From JASHVB01 sp049522565 (GTDB lineage Bacteria; Pseudomonadota; Alphaproteobacteria; Acetobacterales; Acetobacteraceae), in the NCBI GenBank assembly GCA_049522565.1, contig JBEKNT010000281.1, forward strand, positions 1-8,863: DNA of 8,863 nucleotides, written 5' to 3'. Both the position numbers and the translations under genes were made by a program. How positions within the stretch are numbered: the stretch's first letter is position 1; each line of letters begins with the position of its first letter. Below the pieces are notes generated by a model. The model had not been told where the DNA came from. It saw only the letters and a list, made by a program, of their open reading frames with translations, and did no database searches. Shown in pieces: positions 1 through 6,709 of this stretch.

Positions 1-470
1 CCGTAATGGCGGATGCGGTGGAACCCGCTGGGCAGCACGTGGATGAGGAAGCGGCGGATGAACTCGTCGACGGCGAGCGTCATCCGCTTGGCCCGTTGGC
101 GCTGCTTGGCGCGATAGTCCTTCCATTTGCAAGTGACCCCGGCATCGTTGAACGCGATGAGACGACTGTTGGCGATGGCGACGCGGTGGGTGTAGCGCGA
201 CAGGTAAGCCAGCACCGCCTCCGGGCCGCCGAATGGCCGCTTCGCATAGACCACCCACTCGGCTTTGCGTAACGGAGCGACATGGTCTTTGAATGCCTTG
301 GGATCCGCCGGTGCGGCCTGACTACCAAAGAATTGCAACTGCCCGGCTAGCGATCCAGCGCTCGCCGTCCGGGGAGATGCCGCCGCCGGGCACGATGATG
401 TGGACGTGCGGGTGGTGGGTCAGGGCCGAGCCCCAGGTGTGCAGCAGCATGGTGACGCAGTCGGTTCCGC
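1..470 (-). pseudogene. IS91-family (HUH/Y2) transposase remnant, truncated at both ends and internally deleted
   Basis: Read on the minus strand, the piece from about 457 down to 349 encodes VTMLLHTWGSALTHHPHVHI followed by IVPGGGISPDGERWIASR. This is the metal-binding HUH block (HPHVH) of IS91-type rolling-circle transposases. A second piece, about 342 down to 1 in a different frame, encodes QLQFFG, then WVVYAKRPFGGPEAVLAYLS and RYTHRVAIANSRLIAF, ending with FIRRFLIHVLPSGFHRIRHY at the window edge. In family members roughly 25-30 residues separate WIASR from the FFG block. Here they are fused at about 341-348 and the frame breaks, so translation through the HUH frame stops at 322-324. The N-terminal third is missing at the junction with the SIR2-STAND gene (about 458-474), and the C-terminus runs off the left edge. 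IS91 elements move by single-strand rolling-circle transposition. This copy cannot be active. The terminal oriIS/terIS sequences are not in the window. Confidence 0.88.
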
Positions 471-471
471 C

Positions 472-3400
472 AGCATTGTCCTGACCCGGGAGCAATATCG
501 GATGCTGCTTCCCGACGGCGAACGGCGCCGAGCGCTTGAGGCGCTCAAGACGCTACTCGTGACCAGGCCGGTCCTCTACTTGGGCTTCGGCCTGCGCGAC
601 CCCGACTTTCTCTATTTACGTGATCTGCTCCTGAATACCTTCCAGGGCGCGACACGCGACCACTATGCGATCATGCCCGACATCCGCGATGACGAGGCCG
701 ATTATTGGCGTCGCCAGTATGGCATTCACCTACTCGGCTATCAAACGCACCTGCGCCCCGACGGTTCGTGCGATCATCGCGAACTTTTGGAGATGTTGGT
801 GTCATTAGCGGTGAACGGTGCAAGCATGCCGCACGATCCCGACGCAGCACCGAGCCGGGCAATTGCGGAGACCAAGCCAAGCGACGCCGTGCGCGTACTC
901 GCCCTGACTCGTTATACGGCAGGGCTGCTGCGCCTCGCCCCCGCAGATAAACCAATCGAGACGCGCATTTCCTCGCAGACGCGAAGCTGGGGGAGATTTG
1001 CCCATATTGGACAGTTCGAGAATTGGACCACAACGCGATTCCTGACCGAGGGGCTGCCGCGCGCCATCCTGATCGGACTTCCCGGAGCCGGTAAAAGCTT
1101 TGCGCTGCGCCTTGCCACAACGCATCTTGCCCACGTTGTTCAGCAAGCCTGCCTTGACGGCACGGTCGACGCGTTGAATCTAGCGCTTCCCGTACTGATC
1201 GATCTGAAGCTCTATCAAGGTGATCTGCGTGCCCAGATCGAAGCTGCACTTCCGGCAGGATTTAACCTGAAGGATTTTCTCGGCAAACTCCGCCTCAAAC
1301 TGTTCCTCGATGCGTTCAACGAGATGCCATCGAGGTATTCGGAAGATGACTCGGTGTTCAGGGCGCTCGAAGGGCTGCGCCATGAGCTGGGCGATTTTGA
1401 CTACGTGATCACGTCCCGCACAGTCGATGGGCTGCCAACTCAAGATTCGCCTCACTATGAGCTTGCTCGGTTCGATCTCGATCATGTTGATCGCGCGCTC
1501 GCTGAACGCGGCATCGTTCTTTCCGGCCACTTCGAGGCCGACGTTCGGTGGCTGCTGAGCAGGCCCTTCTTCCTCCACCCGGTAACCAGCGGGATGGTCA
1601 GGGTCCCCGAAGGTGCCCGCCCTGGGGACGTCTATGAGTCCTTTTTGCAAAATCTCCAGCGTGACTTCAACGAGCGTTTCTCTGTCAACTTACCGCTCGT
1701 CACCGCACTGTCGCGTGTCGCCTATCATGCGCTCGACAACGATCGCGAGGCTTTTCCCTTGTCTTGGTTGACGGATCAATTGGTGATAATTGGCGATCCG
1801 TTGCTCGGCTCGACTCAGGACATCGTCAACTGGCTCATCGCGCGCAATGCCTTGATCCCTTACAGTGGCGCACGCGTCTCGTTCATCCACCAGTCGATTA
1901 CGGAATATTGCGCGGCCCTGGAATTAGTACGTCTATGCGAGGCTGGCGCGTTCTCACTGCGCGACACGGTCGCTCTAAAAAATGGGACCAGTGCCTTTTC
2001 CTGGCGCTGGGAATGATGGCCGAAAGCAAGGCCGAAGAAATACTCGACTTCCTGACCCGCACGGATCTTGAGCTTGCGTTCGGCGCCGTGCGCTATGCCG
2101 ACGAGGGTCAATCCGCGGCAATTACCAGGTTGCTCGCGATCCTGATCGAACGCGCGCGCGATGTCGCCCAGTCGCTGTCGATGGGTTTCTATCTGTCGCG
2201 TCTGCCATTCGGTACCGAGCACGTGCCATACCTTGAGAAGATCCTGAACTTCGGCGGTTCGATGGCCGGCGAGGCGATCCAAGCGCTCGCGGCGATTCGT
2301 GGCCCGTCGATAAAGCCGACTTTGCTTGAGCTCCTCGACCGCGAGAAGCAGGATTTCAACTTCAGCGTCAATGGCATAGCCCCCGCACTCGCGCCTCTGC
2401 TCGACGAATCAGATCTTCCGCGTTTGCTCGACATCGCCGTACGCGCTGTCTCGATACAGAACGATGAAGCTGCAGATGCTGCAATTAGCGATCTTCTGGC
2501 ACGCTTCGAGCCGGATATGCTTATTGCTGCAGCATGGTCCCATGCCGGCTCGCCACTTCCACCCAATCTCCTCAGCATTCTGTGCGGAGCCCTGAGACAA
2601 CGGAAGGATAAGCGCTCGTTCGAGATTCTCGCTGACTTTGTACTGGAATCACACGACGAAGCGATCACCGGGCTCGCTTTTCGTCTGCCCGAGAAGGAGG
2701 ACGATTCAACAGAGCTGATCGGCGAGCTTGGTCTGGAGCACGTTAGAGCACTCTGGCGGGGGCGCTTTAGTGCGCATTTTGGGATGAAGCCTTGCATAAG
2801 CTCTGCCGCTCGCGACCCGACTTCGCACACGAAGTGGCGTCGATCGCCCGTCGTACCGAAGGGATCGAACGAGTCGCGCTTCTCTTCTGCCTCGATGCCG
2901 ACTTGAGCGTCATCCACGAAGAGCTTGAGCGGTTCGCTTTGCAGTCAGATGCAGAGCTCGCGACACAGCCGTTCGACATCTTCAGCCTCGCTGAACTCGA
3001 TTGGACAGAAACGGGTTCGCTCTATGCACGCCTACTGGTTAGGGGCACCGAGCAGCTTAGAAGCTCGCTGCTCGGCGACTCGTGCCCCTGCCACATTGAA
3101 GGGCTCGGCCCACTCGAACCTGACGTCCTCATTCCCGTCGCGGACATGGCGGCTGCACTTCCGGCACAAGATGTCTGGCTGAAGGACCAGCTTGGGAGCA
3201 TCGTCGCACGTTACGGCGACAAGGAAGTGCGCGCATATCTGCTGGGTCAGCTCGCCAATGGCGAACCTGGGATCAGGTATTGGGTCAAGGTCCATGTCCT
3301 GCGTTACATCGCCGATATTAGTACCGACGACATGCCCGAGGATGCGATCGCATTCTTGCTAGCTGATCTGTCGCGGACTGGTGCACTCAGCTTTTGGAAC

Positions 3401-3553
3401 AATCCGCTTGGTCGCGTCGCGAGCGAACGTTTCGTCACCGAGCGGCTGATCCCGCTCGTGCGCGGTGCGTCTGATACTGTTCTCAATAATCTACGTATCG
3501 TGCTCAAAGCGGCAGGCGATCGTAACGGCCGCCGCTACTTCCTCCCGAACTGA
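472..3553 (+). pseudogene. SIR2-NACHT (STAND) antiphage-type NTPase gene, 5'-truncated and with two -1 frame breaks
   Basis: Not assignable to a named gene, but the layout matches SIR2-STAND defence proteins (Avs5-like), in which a STAND ATPase senses a phage protein and a SIR2 effector depletes NAD+. About 472-830 encodes the end of a SIR2-like fold (SIVLTREQY, VLYLGFGLRDPDF, DHYAIMPD, YGIHLLGY); the N-terminal part carrying most NAD-binding residues is absent. The NTPase follows: Walker A GLPGAGKS at 1075-1098, Walker B LFLDAFNE at 1300-1323, sensor VITSR at 1405-1419, and the winged-helix tail FIHQSITEY from 1882. From about 1983 a long alpha-helical, HEAT-like region probably forms the sensor. 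The frame runs 1, then 3 (break at 1977-1983), then 2 (break at 2777-2780), ending with TGA at 3551-3553. Repaired, the remnant is about 1,027 residues. GTG at 400 opens the first frame but lies in antisense IS91 sequence, so it is not the native start. Base composition is visibly less GC-rich than the right-hand genes, which fits horizontal acquisition. SIR2-NACHT identity is fairly sure; loss of function is likely but not proven. Confidence 0.8.
1977..2016 (+). promoter_or_regulatory. Candidate -1 frameshift signal: A AAA AAT heptamer plus stem-loop, with ATGA stop/start overlap
   Basis: In the incoming frame the codons are CTA AAA AAT GGG, giving the X XXY YYZ heptamer A AAA AAT at 1977-1983. 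A one-base backward slip gives AAA AAA TGG, so the product continues ...KKWDQCLFLALGMM, which reads like the normal continuation of this NTPase family. Four bases later, CCAGTGCC (1988-1995) can pair with GGCGCTGG (2003-2010): eight pairs including one G-U, with a 7-nt loop. The zero-frame TGA is at 2014-2016, just after the stem. The next frame has ATG at 2013 and 2016, so stop and start overlap as ATGA. The layout resembles the dnaX signal, but no upstream Shine-Dalgarno-like stimulator is seen. A simple loss of one A from a run of seven explains the break equally well. Confidence 0.35.
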
Positions 3554-3687
3554 TGGGCTAATCGGCCATTGATGGCCTTGGTCCGCCATCACAAATCTGA
3601 GCCTGGGTCTGGCACTCGGCAATCTATTCGCAAGTATGCTAGCCTCTCGGAGGTCAGCTTGACCCGAAAATGACGACAATCGGGGGC

Positions 3688-3727
3688 AGAGCGGACCTCA
3701 GCGCGACAAGCGCTCTACGTCCGCTCT
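3688..3727. repeat. Two-tier hairpin (9 bp + 5 bp) in the convergent intergenic region
   Basis: AGAGCGGAC (3688-3696) is perfectly complementary to GTCCGCTCT (3719-3727). Inside it, AGCGC (3700-3704) pairs with GCGCT (3710-3714) around the loop GACAA, with a small 3/4-nt internal loop between the tiers. It lies between convergent transcription units, so it could end transcription or protect 3' ends in both directions. It could also be a copy of a dispersed intergenic repeat. No T-run follows it, which argues against a classical intrinsic terminator. Confidence 0.6.
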
Positions 3728-3747
3728 CCACCCATGGCGACCATTCA

Positions 3748-3769
3748 GACCGGCCGACTCCCGCCGGTC
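3748..3769 (-). terminator. Possible 3' hairpin of the GST-phosphatase operon
   Basis: GACCGGC (3748-3754) and GCCGGTC (3763-3769) form a perfect 7-bp stem with an 8-nt loop. It begins about 23 nt beyond the phosphatase stop codon when read on the minus strand. There is no U-tract after the stem, so this is either a weak or non-classical terminator or simply a 3'-end stabilising structure. Confidence 0.35.
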
Positions 3770-3792
3770 GGTATCGGATTCCCGCCCCCGGT

Positions 3793-4374
3793 TCAGCCGC
3801 CGTAATCGAGCTTCCACGCGGTCTTGCCGTCCCCCGGCGGTTCGCACCAGATCGGCACGGCATTCGGCGTGCGGATCAGCGGTTCGATTCCCATCGCCGT
3901 GCGCAATGCGCGGAACAACGCGCCGTGCGCCACGATCAGCACCGCCGGCGGCAGCGCGATGGCGCGGTTCACCGCGATCACCGCCCGGTGGCGCAATTCG
4001 GCGAAGGTTTCGGCGCCCTCCGGGGTGAAGTTCCCGGCAACCCAATGAGCGAACCAGTCGCTCATCGGATGGCCCTCCTGCACGCCGAAACGCACCTCGC
4101 GCAGAGCGTCATCGATCTGCACCGGCAACGCCAACGCCGCGCCGGCGATCTCGGCGGTGACGCGAGCGCGCGACAACGGCGAACTGACGATCGTTGCTAT
4201 GCCGCGATTGCGCAGCCGCCCCGCCGCCGACCGGGCCTGCGCCAGCCCGGTCGGGTTGAGCGGAATGTCGACGTTGCCCTGCGACAGGCCTTGCGCGTTC
4301 CAGTCGGTCTCGCCATGGCGGAGGTACCAGAACGGGACGCGCCGAAGGGTCTCGCCGAGGGCAACGTCGCTCAT
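3793..4374 (-). CDS. Histidine phosphatase family protein (phosphoglycerate mutase-like)
   Basis: A 193-residue protein of the histidine phosphatase (PGAM-like) superfamily, cofactor-independent of metals and acting through a phospho-histidine. The signature LRHGETDWN is at residues 18-26, with the nucleophile His20 beside Arg19. Further active-site residues are Arg69 in SSPLSRAR, the acid Glu93 in REVRFG, and the second catalytic His150 in VAHG. The length fits the small GpmB/PhoE/CobC-type branch, not the ~250-residue dPGM glycolytic enzyme, so a broad-specificity or metabolite phosphatase is more likely than a glycolytic mutase. The substrate cannot be told from sequence. It has no signal peptide and is predicted cytoplasmic. 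It starts 5 nt after the stop of the GST gene, so the two are almost certainly co-transcribed and translationally linked. The nearest Shine-Dalgarno-like AGGAAGG lies inside the end of the GST gene, with a small hairpin between it and the ATG. Confidence 0.9.
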   Translation of the reverse strand: MSDVALGETLRRVPFWYLRHGETDWNAQGLSQGNVDIPLNPTGLAQARSAAGRLRNRGIATIVSSPLSRARVTAEIAGAALALPVQIDDALREVRFGVQEGHPMSDWFAHWVAGNFTPEGAETFAELRHRAVIAVNRAIALPPAVLIVAHGALFRALRTAMGIEPLIRTPNAVPIWCEPPGDGKTAWKLDYGG

Positions 4375-4379
4375 CGCAC

Positions 4380-5000
4380 TCAGGCCGCGAGGCCTTCCTG
4401 TTGCAGCATCCGTTGCACCGCCGGCCGCGCCAGCATCCGCTGGTAGTGCGCGGCGCAGTTCGCCGGCAGTTCCATCTTCAACCGCGCCGCACCCCAGAAC
4501 TCGACATAGAACAGCGCCGCATCGGCGATCGAGAACGGACCGACCAGGTACTCCTTGCCGGCCAGCGTCTTGTCCATCACCGCCAGGCCCTTCTCGAAGA
4601 TCTCCTTGCCGCGGCTCTTGACGGTTTCCTCATCGGCGGCGTTCGGCGTGAAGTTGCCGGGCCGGAAGATGCGGGTGAAGCCCTGCATGTGCATCGTGGC
4701 GACCACGTAGTCCATCGCCTCCAGCGCGCGCGCCTGGGCGTCGGGATCATCCGGCAGCAGATTCGCTTGCGGATTGGTACGCGCCAGCCAATAGGCGATG
4801 GCCGGGAACTCGGTCAGCACCGAACCGTCGTCGCGCACCAGCGTCGGCACCTTCGACTTCGGATTGACCGCGGTGAATTCCGGCTTGTACTGCGCGCCTT
4901 CCATCAGGTTGACCCGCTGGGTCTCGTATGGCTTGCCGATTTCCTCCAGCAGCAGGTGGATGCCGAGCGAGCAGGCGCCGGGGGCGAAAAGCAATTTCAT
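4380..5000 (-). CDS. Glutathione S-transferase, beta-class-like
   Basis: A 206-residue cytosolic GST. The N-terminal thioredoxin-like domain (about 1-75) begins MKLLFAPGACSLGIHLLLEE, with Cys10 at the place of the glutathione-binding cysteine of bacterial beta-class enzymes. KVPTL (50-54) carries the conserved cis-proline Pro52. The usual Glu-Ser that holds the gamma-glutamyl group is Glu64-Phe65 here (TEFPAI), a variation to note. The helical C-terminal domain carries the Ser-Ile-Ala-Asp N-cap motif at 157-160 (VGPFSIADA). The family conjugates glutathione to electrophiles or reduces disulfides and peroxides; the substrate here is unknown. The ATG at 4998-5000 was chosen over an upstream ATG at 5102 because it matches the family N-terminus and has a near-perfect AAGGAGGAG 7 nt upstream. 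It is the first gene of a two-gene operon with the histidine phosphatase. Confidence 0.93.
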   Translation of the reverse strand: MKLLFAPGACSLGIHLLLEEIGKPYETQRVNLMEGAQYKPEFTAVNPKSKVPTLVRDDGSVLTEFPAIAYWLARTNPQANLLPDDPDAQARALEAMDYVVATMHMQGFTRIFRPGNFTPNAADEETVKSRGKEIFEKGLAVMDKTLAGKEYLVGPFSIADAALFYVEFWGAARLKMELPANCAAHYQRMLARPAVQRMLQQEGLAA

Positions 5001-5007
5001 GACGGGT

Positions 5008-5016
5008 CTCCTCCTT
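5008..5016 (-). promoter_or_regulatory. Strong ribosome-binding site of the GST gene
   Basis: The minus strand reads AAGGAGGAG, then 7 nt, then ATG (5000-4998). This is by far the strongest Shine-Dalgarno in the window, and it settles the GST start. Confidence 0.85.
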
Positions 5017-5025
5017 GTCACGCGG

Positions 5026-5046
5026 GATGGCGGCGATGCCGCCATC
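5026..5046 (-). promoter_or_regulatory. 9-bp hairpin in the GST 5' leader
   Basis: GATGGCGGC (5026-5034) is perfectly complementary to GCCGCCATC (5038-5046) with a 3-nt loop. In the minus-strand transcript it sits 9 nt upstream of the Shine-Dalgarno. It could stabilise the mRNA, slow upstream read-through or be part of a leader control, but no alternative pairing with the ribosome-binding site is obvious. The rest of the spacer 5001-5227 shows no clear promoter and no recognised gene. Confidence 0.4.
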
Positions 5047-5098
5047 GTTCTGGGTTGGTCGGCGGCAGGGTGGCAACCAGTCGCTCGCGGCGCAAGGG

Positions 5099-5227
5099 TC
5101 ATAGGCTGGCGGCGCGGAACTGCTCTGGCGGCACGAAGACCCTGGTTTGCCCGTCACGGATGCGGAGGGTGTCTGGCACGCCATGCTGCCGTTGCGCGGC
5201 GCCTTCGTCGCCGCCTGTGTCGCGACG
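5099..5227 (-). other. In-frame 42-codon open extension after the monooxygenase stop
   Basis: After the monooxygenase TGA (5230-5228) the same frame stays open for 42 codons to a second TGA at 5101-5099. The last part reads DTLRIRDGQTRVF then VPPEQFRAASL, which looks protein-like. A GTG inside could start a 26-residue peptide, but no ribosome-binding site is visible. It may be a chance open frame in GC-rich DNA, a gene remnant, or read-through sequence. I recognise no family. Confidence 0.2.
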
Positions 5228-6583
5228 TCAGCGCGCACCCCGCCAGTCACCGATCGCCGGCCGCGCCAGGCCCAGGTTCTCGCGCAATGTGGTGCCGCGA
5301 TAGTCGTTGTGCAGCAGGCCCCGGCGCTGCAACTCGGGGCTCACGAATCGCGCGAAGTCCTCATAGGCTCCCGGCACGTGCGAGGCCGCCACCACATAGC
5401 CATCGCAGGCGCGGCCGACGAACCATTCCTCCAACCCGTCGGCCACGTCCTTCGGGCTGCCGACGAAGCGCGGGTGGTCGCGGAACGTGCCGCGCTGCGT
5501 CACCTCCATGAAGTCGCGCGTGGTCGGATTGCGCTTGCCGGTCACCCGATAGACCCGGTCGCGCAGCCCCTGGGCGCCGGTCCAGCTACGGATCTCCTCC
5601 TCGGTCCACGGCTCGTCGATCGGCTTCTTCGCCAGATCGACGTTCAGCACTTCGCAGAGCAACGAGAGCTGGTCGATTTCCTTCGGCAGGCTGTCGATCA
5701 GCGCGGCCTTGTCCTCGGCTTCCGCGCGCGTTTCGGCGACGACGGTGTAGACGCCGGTGGCGGCGAACACCTTGTCCGGGTCGCGCCCGGTGTCGGCGAC
5801 TTGCTGCTTGAATGCCGCGTAATCGGCCTTGGCGCCGGCCAGGTCGTGGTAGTTGACGAACACCAGCTCCGCCCAACGCGCGGCGAAGCTGCGGCCGCGC
5901 CCGCTTTGTCCCGCCTGGATGATCACCGGATGGCCCTGCGCCGAGCGCGGTACGGTGAACGGTCCGCGCGAGCGGAAGTAGTCGCCCTGGTAGTCGAGCC
6001 GCCGCACCTTGTCGGGATGCGCGAAGACCCCGGTCTGCTTGTCCACCACGATGGCGTCGTCGTCCCACGAATCCCAATGGCCGAGCACCACTTCCATGAA
6101 CTCGTCGGCCCGGTCGTAGCGCGCATCGTGTTCGTCATGCGCGAGCTTGCCCATGTTGTGGGCCTCGCCGTCGTTCATCGAGGTGACGACGTTCCAGGCG
6201 GCGCGGCCCTTGGTCATCAGGTCGAGCGTCTGGAACACGCGCGCGACATGGAACGGCTCGTAATAGGTGGTGGAATAGGTCGCACCGAGGCCAAGCTTTT
6301 CGGTCGCCATGCCCATCACGGTGAGGATGGTGACCGGATCCATCTTCACGCAGCGGATGCCGTTGGCCACGGTATGCGCATGGTCGCCGCCGTAACGGTC
6401 CGGCATCGCCAGGCGATCGTCGAAGAAGCCGAGGTGGAACTTTCCCGCCTCCAGCGCGCGGCCGATGCGGCGGTAGTAGTCGGCCGAGGTGAAGTCGGGC
6501 GCCGCTTCGGGATGCCGCCAGGAACCGACGAAATTGGTGCAGTTCTGCGCCTGGAGGAAGCCGACGAGTGTCATCTGCCGCAT
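5228..6583 (-). CDS. NtaA/SnaA/DszA-family FMN-dependent monooxygenase
   Basis: A 451-residue flavin monooxygenase of the luciferase-like (bacterial luciferase/NtaA) TIM-barrel family. It uses FMNH2 supplied by a separate reductase to oxidise substrates such as aminopolycarboxylates, sulfones or other organosulfur and heterocyclic compounds. Family landmarks in order are FFDDRLAMPDRY near residue 60, the strand-loop GLGATYSTTYYEPFHVAR, then GGRAAWNVVTS-like KGRAAWNVVTSMNDGEAHNM, and the phosphate-binding stretch VIIQAGQSGRGRSFAARWAE; it ends with LRENLGLARP and a short tail. The length is normal. The ATG at 6581-6583 is preferred because MTLVGFLQAQN is the usual N-terminus. The longer open frame to 6718 merely translates a repeat element (TLPSPAAGGRGE). 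AGGGG about 11 nt upstream, donated by that repeat, is the likely ribosome-binding site. The true substrate and the partner reductase are not identifiable here. Confidence 0.92.
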   Translation of the reverse strand: MRQMTLVGFLQAQNCTNFVGSWRHPEAAPDFTSADYYRRIGRALEAGKFHLGFFDDRLAMPDRYGGDHAHTVANGIRCVKMDPVTILTVMGMATEKLGLGATYSTTYYEPFHVARVFQTLDLMTKGRAAWNVVTSMNDGEAHNMGKLAHDEHDARYDRADEFMEVVLGHWDSWDDDAIVVDKQTGVFAHPDKVRRLDYQGDYFRSRGPFTVPRSAQGHPVIIQAGQSGRGRSFAARWAELVFVNYHDLAGAKADYAAFKQQVADTGRDPDKVFAATGVYTVVAETRAEAEDKAALIDSLPKEIDQLSLLCEVLNVDLAKKPIDEPWTEEEIRSWTGAQGLRDRVYRVTGKRNPTTRDFMEVTQRGTFRDHPRFVGSPKDVADGLEEWFVGRACDGYVVAASHVPGAYEDFARFVSPELQRRGLLHNDYRGTTLRENLGLARPAIGDWRGAR

Positions 6584-6595
6584 GACGTTCTTTTC

Positions 6596-6622
6596 CCCTC
6601 TCCCGCCTGCGGCGGGAGAGGG
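6596..6622. repeat. 12-bp palindromic intergenic repeat (CCCTCTCCCGCC type)
   Basis: CCCTCTCCCGCC (6596-6607), loop TGC, GGCGGGAGAGGG (6611-6622): a perfect 12-bp stem. It is followed on the plus strand by CAGGGTGAGGGTGC. This matches a dispersed GC-rich repeat widespread in proteobacterial genomes, often mistranslated as TLTLPSPAAGGRGE, as it is in the frame upstream of the monooxygenase. Its end sits within 13 nt of the monooxygenase ATG and supplies the Shine-Dalgarno-like purines. Confidence 0.8.
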
Positions 6623-6635
6623 CAGGGTGAGGGTG

Positions 6636-6690
6636 CAACGGGGCGCACGCAAGACCCTTGCCTCCCAGCGCTGCGCGCAGGGTCCCGTTG
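6636..6690. repeat. Nested long-range hairpin between prs and the monooxygenase
   Basis: CAACGG (6636-6641) can pair with CCGTTG (6685-6690). Inside, GACCCT (6653-6658) can pair with AGGGTC (6679-6684), and within that GCGC (6668-6671) with GCGC (6675-6678) around TGC. The three stems stack on the right-hand side with only left-side bulges. With the palindromes at 6596-6622 and 6710-6726, almost the whole spacer is foldable. Confidence 0.4.
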
Positions 6691-6709
6691 GTCCGCTGCA
6701 CGGCCTAAC

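Larger units (their letters stand above)
3554..3792. other. Convergent intergenic region without a gene
   Basis: This 239-nt stretch lies between the 3' end of the STAND pseudogene and the 3' end of the histidine phosphatase gene. I find no credible coding sequence. A small hairpin, GGCCA/TGGCC at 3564-3577, follows the STAND stop by about 10 nt and could be a weak end-of-gene structure. Two larger hairpins at 3688-3727 and 3748-3769 are listed separately. None is followed by a clear T-run on either strand. Confidence 0.6.

Noticed and set aside
3670..4446. 258-codon plus-strand open frame
   Set aside because: Mostly antisense to the histidine phosphatase, whose catalytic motifs are complete. 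The first 40 codons read through intergenic hairpins.
5001..5102. Upstream GST start at 5102
   Set aside because: The additional 34 residues have no family counterpart, while ATG 5000 has an excellent ribosome-binding site and the family N-terminus.
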